From: Actinocatenispora comari
GTDB taxonomy: Bacteria; Actinomycetota; Actinomycetes; Mycobacteriales; Micromonosporaceae
Direction of reading: 5' to 3'
DNA length: 64,000 nucleotides
Assembly (NCBI RefSeq): GCF_017312725.1
Contig: NZ_BOPO01000110.1
Location: forward strand, 1-64,000
The notes beneath the pieces are model-generated. The model was not told the origin of the DNA and did not search any database. It was given only the letters and a program-made list of their open reading frames with translations. A program made the position numbers and the translations under genes. Positions within the stretch are counted from its first letter, which is position 1; every line of letters starts with the position of its first letter. This document shows, piece by piece, positions 45,433 through 52,688 of this stretch.

Positions 45433-45686
45433 TGAGTGCGGTACCAGCAGACAACGACGGGGCGCGGCTGTTCCGCATCCGGGTCCCTGGATCGGAGAAG
45501 TCCACGGCGGTCACGGTGCGGATGACCGACGAGTCGGCGTGGATCGCGATCGGGGCACGACATCGCAGGCTTCCGCTCACGGTCCCGGAGGCGTGGGCGC
45601 TGTTCAAAGCCCTGGCCGACGCCCTGGACACCGCCGGGGAACCGCCGGCGTTCCTGTCTCGTCCTGTCAAGCGCGACACCAAGTAG
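45432..45686 (+). CDS. Small AICE protein following traB
   Basis: 84 aa; ATG overlaps the traB stop (TGATG). Beta-rich core KSTAVTVRMTDESAWIAIG then LTVPEAWALFKALADALD. No known domain; similar small proteins follow traB in other AICEs. Confidence 0.55.
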   Translation: MSAVPADNDGARLFRIRVPGSEKSTAVTVRMTDESAWIAIGARHRRLPLTVPEAWALFKALADALDTAGEPPAFLSRPVKRDTK

Positions 45687-45702
45687 AGGGAGGTGACCTG
45701 TG

Positions 45703-46422
45703 ATGGCTGAGGCAAGCAAGACCCAGCGGGTGGAGGACATCGCCCGGCTCGGGATCATGGGCGCGATCGGCGTCATGGCCGGTGCCGCGTCCTTCACGCA
45801 CATGCACGACTGGACGATGCAGGCGCTTCCGCACGGGACGGCCGACTGGTTCGGCTGGGCGAACGCGGTCGCTTCCGAGCTGATGCCCACGTGTGCGCTG
45901 TTGGAGATCCGCCGGAAGCGCCGCTCAGGCGGCTCGATCGGCTACCCGGTCGCGCTGCTGGTCGCCTCCGGCCTGCTCTCGCTGGGCGCCCAGGTCTCGC
46001 AAGCCGGAGACTCCCTCACCTCGAAGGGTCTGGCGGCGTTACCGGCGTTGGCGTTCATGCTGCTGGTCAAGCTGGTGTTCTCCGGGCTGCCCCACGGCAC
46101 GCCGGCGTCGCAGGCTTCGGCTGACGAGGATGCCGCCGACCATCAGCACCAGACCTCCGCCGGCGATCACCGCGGTATGCCACACGCGCTCGTGGCGGAC
46201 GGCCCGCACGATCGTGAAGAAGACACCGACCCACGCGATCGACAGACCGAACTGGCGCAGCACATCCCCGCCGTTGCGGACGGGCCACAAGGGGTACCAG
46301 CGAGGTCGGCGCATGATCAGAACGTAGCGGCGCCCGGACCGGTGACGCCTCGTCCGATCGTCCCGTCTGCCCCGGTGGTGCCGGGTCGTGTTAACGGCCG
46401 TCCGGTGGTGGTCGGCCGATGA
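45703..46422 (+). CDS. SpdB-like DUF2637 membrane protein
   Basis: 239 aa. Four hydrophobic helices between residues 10 and 130 (LGIMGAIGVMAGAASFTHMHDW, WFGWANAVASELMPTCALLE, GYPVALLVASGLLSLGAQVSQ, LPALAFMLLVKLVFSG), the DUF2637 layout of mycelial spread proteins that help transferred DNA cross septa. From about residue 138 on, the protein is hydrophilic and unusual (HDREEDTDPRDRQTEL), and this part is antisense to a plausible membrane protein gene at 46039-46314. The stop overlaps the rep start (ATGA). Confidence 0.75.
   Translation: MAEASKTQRVEDIARLGIMGAIGVMAGAASFTHMHDWTMQALPHGTADWFGWANAVASELMPTCALLEIRRKRRSGGSIGYPVALLVASGLLSLGAQVSQAGDSLTSKGLAALPALAFMLLVKLVFSGLPHGTPASQASADEDAADHQHQTSAGDHRGMPHALVADGPHDREEDTDPRDRQTELAQHIPAVADGPQGVPARSAHDQNVAAPGPVTPRPIVPSAPVVPGRVNGRPVVVGR
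46039..46314 (-). CDS. Candidate antisense two-helix membrane protein inside spdB
   Basis: 91 aa from ATG 46314, opposite to the 3' half of the SpdB-like gene. It begins MRRPRWYPLWPVRNGGDVLR and has two good membrane helices (LSIAWVGVFFTIVRAV and WHTAVIAGGGLVLMVGGILVS) ended by SRSLRRRR, then a Gln/His-rich tail that simply mirrors the spdB membrane segment. The first 65 residues look more protein-like than the sense frame. Ribosome-binding site is not evident. It may be a real convergent gene or a relic inverted into spdB. Confidence 0.4.
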   Translation of the reverse strand: MRRPRWYPLWPVRNGGDVLRQFGLSIAWVGVFFTIVRAVRHERVWHTAVIAGGGLVLMVGGILVSRSLRRRRAVGQPGEHQLDQQHERQRR

Positions 46423-48206
46423 GCACCGACATGATGACGCTGCCCGGTCTCGGGCAGGACGAGGCACCCCGGCAGGGGTCGCGGGCGGCTCGACTGTTGC
46501 AGCCGATCGCGAAGGACGTTGCGGTTGAGCTGGCGAAGCAGTTCGGGGTGTGCGTCAAGCCGGTCTGGCTTCGGCGCACCAACACGGCGACCGGGGAAAC
46601 CGAGCTGGTGTCGGTGCCGTGCGGCGCTACCTCGGCGGCGAAGTGTGAGCCGTGCGCGGAGGCGAACCGCAGGCTGCGGATGCAGCAGATTCGGGAGGGC
46701 TGGCACCTGACCGACGAGCCGGTCACGACCCCTGATGCCCCGACCGATGAGCAGCGGGAGTTGGTGGAGTACCGGGCGGTGTTGGAGTTCGCCCGGACCT
46801 CGGTTGTCTTGGCGGCCGAGTGGGACCAGGTGCGCGAGCTGGACGCGGAGATTGACCGGGTGGACGAGCAGATCACCGCGGCCGGTGTGCGCGGCTCGGT
46901 CCTGCCCGGCGGCCGGAAAGACGGCAGCGATCCGGACGAGTCGGCCCCGGCCCGGAAGCGGTCCACGAAACGGCGGCAGGACGCACCGGACCTTCCTCGG
47001 CTGCCCGTGGCGAACCGGACGATCCCGCATCCGCACATCGGTACGGACGGGCGGGAGCACCGGGACTCGATGTTCCTGACGCTGACGCTGGGCTCGTACG
47101 GGCCGATCCACTCCGCCTACCGCCGTCGCGGCCGGGTGCAGGTATGCGAGTGCGGACAGCTGCACAGCCCCCACGACCCCCGCATCGGGACCCCGGTGGA
47201 CCCCGACTCCTACGACTACCGGGCCGCGGCGCTGGACTGCATCCACTTCGCCAAGGTCCTCGACCGGTTCTGGCAGAACCTGCGCCGGGCCGTGGGCTGG
47301 AACGTGCAGTACGCGGGGTCGGTGGAGATGCAAAAGCGGCTGGCCCCGCACGGGCACTTCGCCGTCCGGGGCGCACTGGCCCGCAAGCTGGCCAACCAGG
47401 TCGCGGCGGCGACCTACCACCAGGTGTGGTGGCCCGCCCACGACAAGATCGTGTACGACCCGGACGGGGCAGTACCGGTGTGGGACCCAGACACGAAAAC
47501 CTACCGGGACCCCGAAACCAGCGCGGCGCTGCCGACCTGGGACGAGGCGCTGGACGCGATCGACGAGGACCCGGACGCGGAGCCTGCGCACGTGGTGCGG
47601 CTGGGCGCTCTCAACGCCAAGGGCGTACGGGGTGGCTCCGAGAGCGCGGAGAAGACGATCCGCTACATCACGAAGTACATCACCAAAGACATCACCGACG
47701 CGGTCGCACCGGGGTCGCGGGCGCAGGAAGACCACCTCGCTCGCCTGGCGGCGGAGCTGCAAGTCCTGCCGTGCTCTCCGACGTGCGCGAACTGGCTGCT
47801 GTACGGGGTGCAGCCCAAGAATGCCAAGGCCACGGCGCGGCCGGGACGGTGCAAGGGCAAGGTGCATCAGCGGCGCACGCTCGGGTTCACCGGGCGGCGG
47901 GTTCTGGTCTCCCGGCAGTGGTCGAACAAGACCCTGTCCGATCACCGGGCCGACCGGAAAGCCTGGGTCAAGGCTCTGCTCGCGCTTTCGGCAACCGGGG
48001 AGACGGCCGGCGAGCACGACCGGGTGCCCGGCGACCCGCCCCCGTTCGAGTACGAGTTGGCGTCGAGGGACGACCCGGACGTGCCTCCGCCGCACGTGCA
48101 CTTCTTGCGCAAGATCGCCGAACGGCAAGCCTGGCGGGCACAACTCGACGCGGCGAAACAACAGGTACAGCAGCAGCTTTCGGCAACGCAAACCGTTGCG
48201 GCATAA
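46419..48206 (+). CDS. repSA: RepSA-type rolling-circle replication initiator
   Basis: 595 aa. Starts double-stranded replication of the excised element by nicking its origin. Cys68/Cys76/Cys79 form a zinc-like knuckle (CGATSAAKCEPC). The HUH metal motif is RLAPHGHFAVRG (about 308-317) after the VGWNVQYAGSVE strand; the catalytic Tyr is expected in KTIRYITKYITKDI (near 412-420). FLTLTLGSYGP is the conserved first strand. Typical of pSAM2-like elements, whose origin lies in or beside this gene. Confidence 0.87.
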   Translation: MSTDMMTLPGLGQDEAPRQGSRAARLLQPIAKDVAVELAKQFGVCVKPVWLRRTNTATGETELVSVPCGATSAAKCEPCAEANRRLRMQQIREGWHLTDEPVTTPDAPTDEQRELVEYRAVLEFARTSVVLAAEWDQVRELDAEIDRVDEQITAAGVRGSVLPGGRKDGSDPDESAPARKRSTKRRQDAPDLPRLPVANRTIPHPHIGTDGREHRDSMFLTLTLGSYGPIHSAYRRRGRVQVCECGQLHSPHDPRIGTPVDPDSYDYRAAALDCIHFAKVLDRFWQNLRRAVGWNVQYAGSVEMQKRLAPHGHFAVRGALARKLANQVAAATYHQVWWPAHDKIVYDPDGAVPVWDPDTKTYRDPETSAALPTWDEALDAIDEDPDAEPAHVVRLGALNAKGVRGGSESAEKTIRYITKYITKDITDAVAPGSRAQEDHLARLAAELQVLPCSPTCANWLLYGVQPKNAKATARPGRCKGKVHQRRTLGFTGRRVLVSRQWSNKTLSDHRADRKAWVKALLALSATGETAGEHDRVPGDPPPFEYELASRDDPDVPPPHVHFLRKIAERQAWRAQLDAAKQQVQQQLSATQTVAA

Positions 48207-48225
48207 GGATCTGGGGAGGATCACT

Positions 48226-48423
48226 GTGTCCACGAAGGACGCGGTTCGGCTCGAACCTGCTTGGACGATTGACGACGTGGCGGCGTACCTGCGGGTGCCG
48301 GTCGAGACGCTACGGACTTGGCGAAAGAAGCGCACCGGCCCGCCGGCTCGTCGCTGCGGCAAGCACCTCCGGTACGACCCGGAGGCCGTCCGGGCGTGGC
48401 TCAGTTCGAGCGACGTGGCGTAG
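48226..48423 (+). CDS. xis: Excisionase (HTH_17/MerR-like)
   Basis: 65 aa from GTG 48226, with GGGAGGA five bases upstream. WTIDDVAAYLRVPVETLRTW, then RKKRTGPPARRCGKHLRYDP, is the winged-helix Xis pattern. It directs the integrase toward excision. 19 bp after the rep stop, and the integrase gene starts 11 bp after its stop; the usual rep-xis-int order of AICEs. Confidence 0.85.
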   Translation: MSTKDAVRLEPAWTIDDVAAYLRVPVETLRTWRKKRTGPPARRCGKHLRYDPEAVRAWLSSSDVA

Positions 48424-48434
48424 GGCGGCGGGAC

Positions 48435-49661
48435 GTGGCGCACATCGAGGATCGTTGGTACCGACCGACGCAAGACGAGTTCGGCAAGGTGGTCGTCAAC
48501 GGCCGCGGCAAGCCGGTGATGGAGCGGACGGAGAGGTACGGCAAGGGGGATCGGTACCGCGTTCGCTACCTGACCCCAGCGGGGGAGCGGCGGAGCAAGT
48601 CCTTCGCGGACAAGCAGAAGGGCGATGCTGAGGCGTTCCTCATCACCGTTGAGTCCGAGAAGCGGCGAGGGACGTACGTCGATCCCACCGCCGGCAAGGT
48701 CTTGTTCCGCGACTACGCGGAGCAGTGGATGCGCGGACAGACGTTCGATGAGTCGACCCGCGAATCGGTCGAGTACCGCGTTCGCAAGCACCTCTATCCG
48801 ATGCTCGGCGGCCGTCCGCTGGGCAAGATCAACCCCGGGCTGATCCGGGAGTGGGACCGTTCGCTGTACGACGTGCTGTCGGCGTCAACGCGCTCGGTCG
48901 TCTTCGCTCACCTACGGGCCATCCTCGGCGCGGCCGTCGATGACGAGAAGATCGTCAAGAACCCGTGTACCGCGCGCTCGGTACGACAACCGCGGCCCAC
49001 TGAACGCCGCGTCGTGCCGTGGACTCGCGAGCAGGTGGCTGGGATCCGCCGTGCGATGCCGGAGCGGTATCGGCTGGTGGTGGACCTCGGCGCCGGTTGT
49101 GGCCTTCGGCAGGGTGAGATTTTCGGTTTGTCTCCGGATGACGTGGACCTGGATGCCGGGGTGATCCATGTGCGGCGGCAGGTCAAGCGGGTCCGCTCGC
49201 GGTTGGTCTTCGGCCTGCCCAAGAACGATCGCGACCGGCATGTGCCGCTTCCGAGCATGATCGCGCGCCGAATCGAGGACCACATCGACGGTGGTCGGTT
49301 CGGCCCGACCTCGATCACGCTGCCGTGGGAGAACCCGCTGACCGGGAAGCCGACCACGGTCGACCTGCTGTTGACCACGACCCGGAACGGTGCGCTCAAC
49401 CGGTCGACGTTCGACAGCAAGATGTGGCATCCGGCCTTGGCCCTGGCGGGCATCGAACGGTCGCGCGCGACCGGCGTCCACGCGCTGCGGCACTTCTACG
49501 CCTCGGCGCTGCTGGACGCGGGGGAGAACATCAAGAGCCTGTCGAGCTACCTCGGGCACCACGACCCCGGCTTCACGCTGCGGGTGTACACGCACCTGAT
49601 GCCGTCGAGTGAGGACAGGGCGCGTCGCGCGATCGACAGCGTGTTCGGTGGGGACGAGTAG
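48435..49661 (+). CDS. int: Tyrosine integrase of AICE-1
   Basis: 408 aa from GTG 48435; the longer frame upstream overlaps xis. N-terminal arm-binding and core-binding domains (FRDYAEQWMRGQTFDESTRE), then the catalytic domain: Arg225 (GCGLRQGEIFGL), His349-x-x-Arg352 (HALRHFYAS), a His in YLGHHDPGFTLR and the nucleophile Tyr385 (VYTHLM). It catalyses recombination between the element site and the rnpB 3' end; attR begins 69 bp after its stop. Confidence 0.92.
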   Translation: MAHIEDRWYRPTQDEFGKVVVNGRGKPVMERTERYGKGDRYRVRYLTPAGERRSKSFADKQKGDAEAFLITVESEKRRGTYVDPTAGKVLFRDYAEQWMRGQTFDESTRESVEYRVRKHLYPMLGGRPLGKINPGLIREWDRSLYDVLSASTRSVVFAHLRAILGAAVDDEKIVKNPCTARSVRQPRPTERRVVPWTREQVAGIRRAMPERYRLVVDLGAGCGLRQGEIFGLSPDDVDLDAGVIHVRRQVKRVRSRLVFGLPKNDRDRHVPLPSMIARRIEDHIDGGRFGPTSITLPWENPLTGKPTTVDLLLTTTRNGALNRSTFDSKMWHPALALAGIERSRATGVHALRHFYASALLDAGENIKSLSSYLGHHDPGFTLRVYTHLMPSSEDRARRAIDSVFGGDE

Positions 49662-49730
49662 CCCCCACGCGACCCCCGGAGAGGTGCGGCCCGGGTGTTT
49701 TGCCAGGTCAGAGGCTACGTCGTGACAGTC

Positions 49731-49760
49731 CCCGGCGTACCGGCCGACTCGTCCACCCCA
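49731..49760 (+). repeat. attR of AICE-1, probably also attL of AICE-2
   Basis: Perfect 30-bp copy of 35258-35287. It carries the end of rnpB (including the P1 3' strand) but no upstream rnpB sequence. Integrase genes of two different elements flank it: one ends 69 bp before, the other has its stop 25 bp after. Confidence 0.88.
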
Positions 49761-49784
49761 ACGCTGTGACCTGCGGCGATATCA

Positions 49785-50930
49785 TCAGGCACCCCCGCTG
49801 TTCCGCCGCTGTTCCGCCGGCCGGATCGCGAGCAGCGCCTCGACGGCACCGCGGCCGAGGTCGGCGTCATCCGGGAACAGATGCCCGTAGGTGTCCATGG
49901 TCTCGGTGATCGTGGCGTGCCCGAGTCGGGTCTGTACCGCCTTCGGGTTGACGTTCGCCCGGATCAGCGCCGAGGCGTACGTGTGCCGCAGATCGTGGAA
50001 CCGGGTACCGGCCGGCAGACCAGCGCGGTCGACCGCCTCACGCCAGCAGTGGCCGAAGCTCGACCGCTGCGCGATCTTCCACGACCGGTTGGTGACCAGC
50101 ACACCGCCCGGACCCTCGCGGTACCCGTCCCGCTGCATGTGCTTGGTGATCTCGGCCAACACCCAGTCGTCGGCCGGGACGGTGCGGCGTGACGCGGCAG
50201 TCTTCAGCTCGACCAGCTCGCCGTTCTGCGCCTGCTCGCGCACCAGGACGCGGCGGCGCAGGAAGTCGACCTGCGGGACGGTGAGGCCGAGCGCCTCACC
50301 CTCGCGCAGGCCGAGGCCGAACCCGAGCACCACGGCGAGCCGGTACCGCTCGGTGATCGCCTCGCACAGCGCGAGCAGTGCCTCGGCCGGCAGCGGCTCG
50401 ACGGCGTGCGCGGTCACGCGGGGGAGCGGCACCCGCGAGCACGGGTTGACGCCGATCACCTGGTCGTCGACGGCGGACTGCATCAGGCTGCGCAGCACCG
50501 CGAACACGGTGTGCACGGTCGACGCGCTGAGCTTGCCGCTGATCGCCGTCACGAACGCCTTCATGTCGGACCTGCCGAGGCTGCCGATCGGGCGCTCACC
50601 CAGCGCCGGCAGGATGTGGTTCCGCAGGTGCCGGTCGTACGTCTCGGTCGAGTTGCTGCGCAGGTGAACCTGCGCCGGCAACCACCTGGTCGTGGCGTAG
50701 TCCGTGAGCCGGATCCGGCCGGCGCGCTGGTCGACGTACACGCCGCGGTGCCGGTCCGCTTCCATCGCGACCGAGTGCCGGTCGGCGTCGGTCCGCCGAG
50801 CGAACGCCTTCGTGTGCTCGCGGCCGTCCGGCCCGATCCATACAGCAAGCCACCGCTTCGCCCGCCCCGGGTTCGCCTTGGCACGCTCGCGCCGAGCCGG
50901 GTCCTCCCAGAGGTCCCTAACGCGCGCCAT
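49785..50930 (-). CDS. int: Tyrosine integrase of AICE-2
   Basis: 381 aa from ATG 50930 (MARVRDLWEDPARRERAK). Core-binding domain LTDYATTRWLPAQVHLRSNS. Catalytic residues Arg209 (GLGLREGEALGL), His312-x-x-Arg315 (FHDLRHTYASAL), His in RLGHATITETM and Tyr348 (DTYGHLF). It is clearly a different lineage from the AICE-1 integrase. The start overlaps the XRE gene end by 14 bases; the stop is 25 bp from the shared att repeat. Confidence 0.9.
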   Translation of the reverse strand: MARVRDLWEDPARRERAKANPGRAKRWLAVWIGPDGREHTKAFARRTDADRHSVAMEADRHRGVYVDQRAGRIRLTDYATTRWLPAQVHLRSNSTETYDRHLRNHILPALGERPIGSLGRSDMKAFVTAISGKLSASTVHTVFAVLRSLMQSAVDDQVIGVNPCSRVPLPRVTAHAVEPLPAEALLALCEAITERYRLAVVLGFGLGLREGEALGLTVPQVDFLRRRVLVREQAQNGELVELKTAASRRTVPADDWVLAEITKHMQRDGYREGPGGVLVTNRSWKIAQRSSFGHCWREAVDRAGLPAGTRFHDLRHTYASALIRANVNPKAVQTRLGHATITETMDTYGHLFPDDADLGRGAVEALLAIRPAEQRRNSGGA

Positions 50931-51630
50931 CGTCGCCGCCCTGGTCGCCGACCCGGATCTGCCCGGTGTCGATGCCGACCCGTGCCATGTCGTCGACGAC
51001 CCCACGATGCAGCCGCGGCGGGAGCACGTCCCGGTCGCGCATCTCCTTGTGCACGGTGGCCAGTGCGGCGAGCGCGTCGCTGTACTGGCGGCGTGCCTCA
51101 ACGGCAGCGGGTGAGTCGGCGCCGTCGGTGTACTCCTTCGTCTGCACTCGACCGTTGGCCTGCTCGACACGCTGTTGGGCCGCGTAGTGCTCGCGGTACA
51201 GCACGAGGGGCAGCGCGGCGCGCTGATAGAAGGGCACATCCCCGGTGACGTGGCGGTCCGATGTCGTCTGCGGAGTCTCACCCTCGATCCAGCGACGCAC
51301 CAGGTCCGGATGCAGCGCCACGTCGGGGACCGCTTCCATGCTGTCGCTCTCGCCGAGCGGCAGCAGCAGCGCCAGCGGCGGCACCGACAGTGCGTACGAC
51401 AGCGCCAGCCACTCGCCGACGGTCACGATGTTGCGCCGGCCGCTCTCCAGGTTGGCGATGGTCTGGCGATCCCACTGCAGGCCGATCTCCTGGCATCGCT
51501 CGGCGAGCCGTTGAGCGCTCATCGTGCCGCGGTACGTCTTGATCCGCTCGGCGACGATCTCGGCCAGCCCGGCGTCGGTCGGCACGAGCTCGGCGCGTGT
51601 GCGGCGCCCGCTGCGCGGTGTCTGTGTCAT
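50917..51630 (-). CDS. XRE-family regulator of AICE-2
   Basis: 237 aa from ATG 51630. Helix-turn-helix in MSAQRLAERCQEIGLQWDRQ, then TIANLESGRRNIVTVGEWL (about 36-75); ALSVPPLALLLPLGE follows. The C-terminal half is helical with QYSDALAALATVHKEMRDRD and has no known domain. It probably acts as the maintenance repressor; a 12-bp dyad lies just upstream of its start. Co-transcribed with the integrase. Confidence 0.8.
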   Translation of the reverse strand: MTQTPRSGRRTRAELVPTDAGLAEIVAERIKTYRGTMSAQRLAERCQEIGLQWDRQTIANLESGRRNIVTVGEWLALSYALSVPPLALLLPLGESDSMEAVPDVALHPDLVRRWIEGETPQTTSDRHVTGDVPFYQRAALPLVLYREHYAAQQRVEQANGRVQTKEYTDGADSPAAVEARRQYSDALAALATVHKEMRDRDVLPPRLHRGVVDDMARVGIDTGQIRVGDQGGDDGAR

Positions 51631-51638
51631 AGAAGCGC

Positions 51639-51684
51639 ACTCTAGCGAGTCCACATTGACAAAGCTAGCCCCGGGCCGGAAGAT
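51639..51684. promoter_or_regulatory. Operator/promoter between XRE gene and AICE-2 early operon
   Basis: A dyad ACTC-TAGC-GAGT (51639-51650) is followed by TTGACA at 51656-51661 and a weak GAAGAT 17 bp further (51679-51684), reading toward the Xis-like gene. Suits repression by the divergent XRE protein. Confidence 0.4.
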
Positions 51685-51734
51685 GCTCACCAACGACAGT
51701 CCAAAGCGCAGGACTGTGCGAGGGGAGCACAACC

Positions 51735-51932
51735 ATGGCCGAACGGCTTATGACGGTGGGCGAGGTCGCCGAGTACCTCGCCGTGCCGGTGCAGACGATC
51801 TACGCATGGCGGAAGCGGTCGGAGGGCCCGCGCGGATGCCGCGTTGGCCGCTACGTGCGATTCCGGCGGACGGATGTCGAGAAGTGGCTCGACCAGCAGG
51901 CGGCGGGCGGCGGCCCCGGGGCGGCGGCCTGA
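51735..51932 (+). CDS. xis: Excisionase-like HTH_17 protein of AICE-2
   Basis: 65 aa. LMTVGEVAEYLAVPVQTIYA, then WRKRSEGPRGCRVGRYVRFR, is a MerR-like winged helix, as in Xis proteins. First gene of the rightward operon, divergent from repressor and integrase. It could be an excisionase or an activator of the operon. Confidence 0.78.
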   Translation: MAERLMTVGEVAEYLAVPVQTIYAWRKRSEGPRGCRVGRYVRFRRTDVEKWLDQQAAGGGPGAAA

Positions 51933-51933
51933 C

Positions 51934-52233
51934 ATGCCGCAGACACGAAACCGCCGCACCGGCGACGACTCCGGTACGGCGGTCAACAACATGGTCGGCG
52001 AGACCGCTGTCAGCGTACCGCGCTTCCCCGTGGCGTACGCCTCGGCGTGGGCGCCGTCGGCTCGCCGCACCCGCTGGGTGGTCGTGACCCGCTGCCCGTT
52101 CTGCGGCGCCGGACACGTCAGCTACGCCCACGAGATCGAGCGGGCGGGCGGTCTGCGCCGACCCGGCTGCCGACCTGGTGCCCGGTACTGGGTGGCGGTG
52201 GCCCGCACCTACACGGGAGAGGTGGCGGAGTGA
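51934..52233 (+). CDS. Small zinc-ribbon-like protein
   Basis: 99 aa from ATG 51934, one base after the previous stop. RWVVVTRCPFCGAGHVSYAH has a CxxC knuckle with a nearby His, and RRPGCRPGARYWV follows. Zinc binding is likely; function unknown. Its stop overlaps the next start (TGATG). Confidence 0.6.
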   Translation: MPQTRNRRTGDDSGTAVNNMVGETAVSVPRFPVAYASAWAPSARRTRWVVVTRCPFCGAGHVSYAHEIERAGGLRRPGCRPGARYWVAVARTYTGEVAE

Positions 52234-52688
52234 TGAACGGATCCGTTACACCGCAACGTTCCTGTGACGGGTGCGGGGAGCCGTTCGCACCGCGCCGGTC
52301 GGATGCCCGGTACTGCTCGGGTCGGTGCCGCACTGCGGCCTATCGCAACCGTCACACCCCGGTGGAGACGAAACGGGTACGTCGTCGGCCGATCCGGGAC
52401 GCATGGCGGGATGCGGCGTGGGAGTACCTGCGGGCCGCCGAGCGCCTCGCCCGGCTCACCGAAGACGACCGGTTCGCCGGCGACGTCGACGAGCTGTTCA
52501 GGATCGGCGGCCGGCTGATCGCCGATGCTGACCTGGCGATGACCACCTACCACGCGCACGTCGACCAGATCGACAAGAAGACCCGGCAGCAGGTCCTCAT
52601 CGGGCGGGTACTGCCGCGGACCGAACGGGCGTTCCTGCGATCCGTAACAGGAGAGTCGTTCGGTGACGGATCGGGGGATGCGGCATGA
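52233..52688 (+). CDS. Zinc-finger hypothetical protein
   Basis: 151 aa. N-terminal CDGCGEPFAPRRSDARYCSG followed by RCRTAAYRNR: a CxxC...CxxxC zinc finger of the kind found in phage and plasmid proteins that bind DNA. The rest is helical. Overlaps the primase-like gene (ATGA), so probably part of the replication module. Confidence 0.62.
   Translation: MNGSVTPQRSCDGCGEPFAPRRSDARYCSGRCRTAAYRNRHTPVETKRVRRRPIRDAWRDAAWEYLRAAERLARLTEDDRFAGDVDELFRIGGRLIADADLAMTTYHAHVDQIDKKTRQQVLIGRVLPRTERAFLRSVTGESFGDGSGDAA

Larger units (their letters stand above)
35258..49760. mobile_element. AICE-1, a pSAM2-like integrative and conjugative element in rnpB
   Basis: Bounded by perfect 30-bp direct repeats at 35258-35287 and 49731-49760. 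It holds the full AICE core: KorSA-like repressor, Pra, TraB translocase, SpdB-like protein, RepSA-type initiator, Xis and integrase next to attR. Cargo beside attL is a type IV-like nuclease, an HEPN protein and a small unknown gene. Size about 14.5 kb, normal for AICEs. AICEs usually sit in tRNA genes; this one uses the RNase P RNA gene. Confidence 0.88.

Noticed and set aside
49731-49760. Second rnpB gene
   Set aside because: Only the last 24 bases of rnpB are present; upstream sequence belongs to the AICE-1 integrase region.
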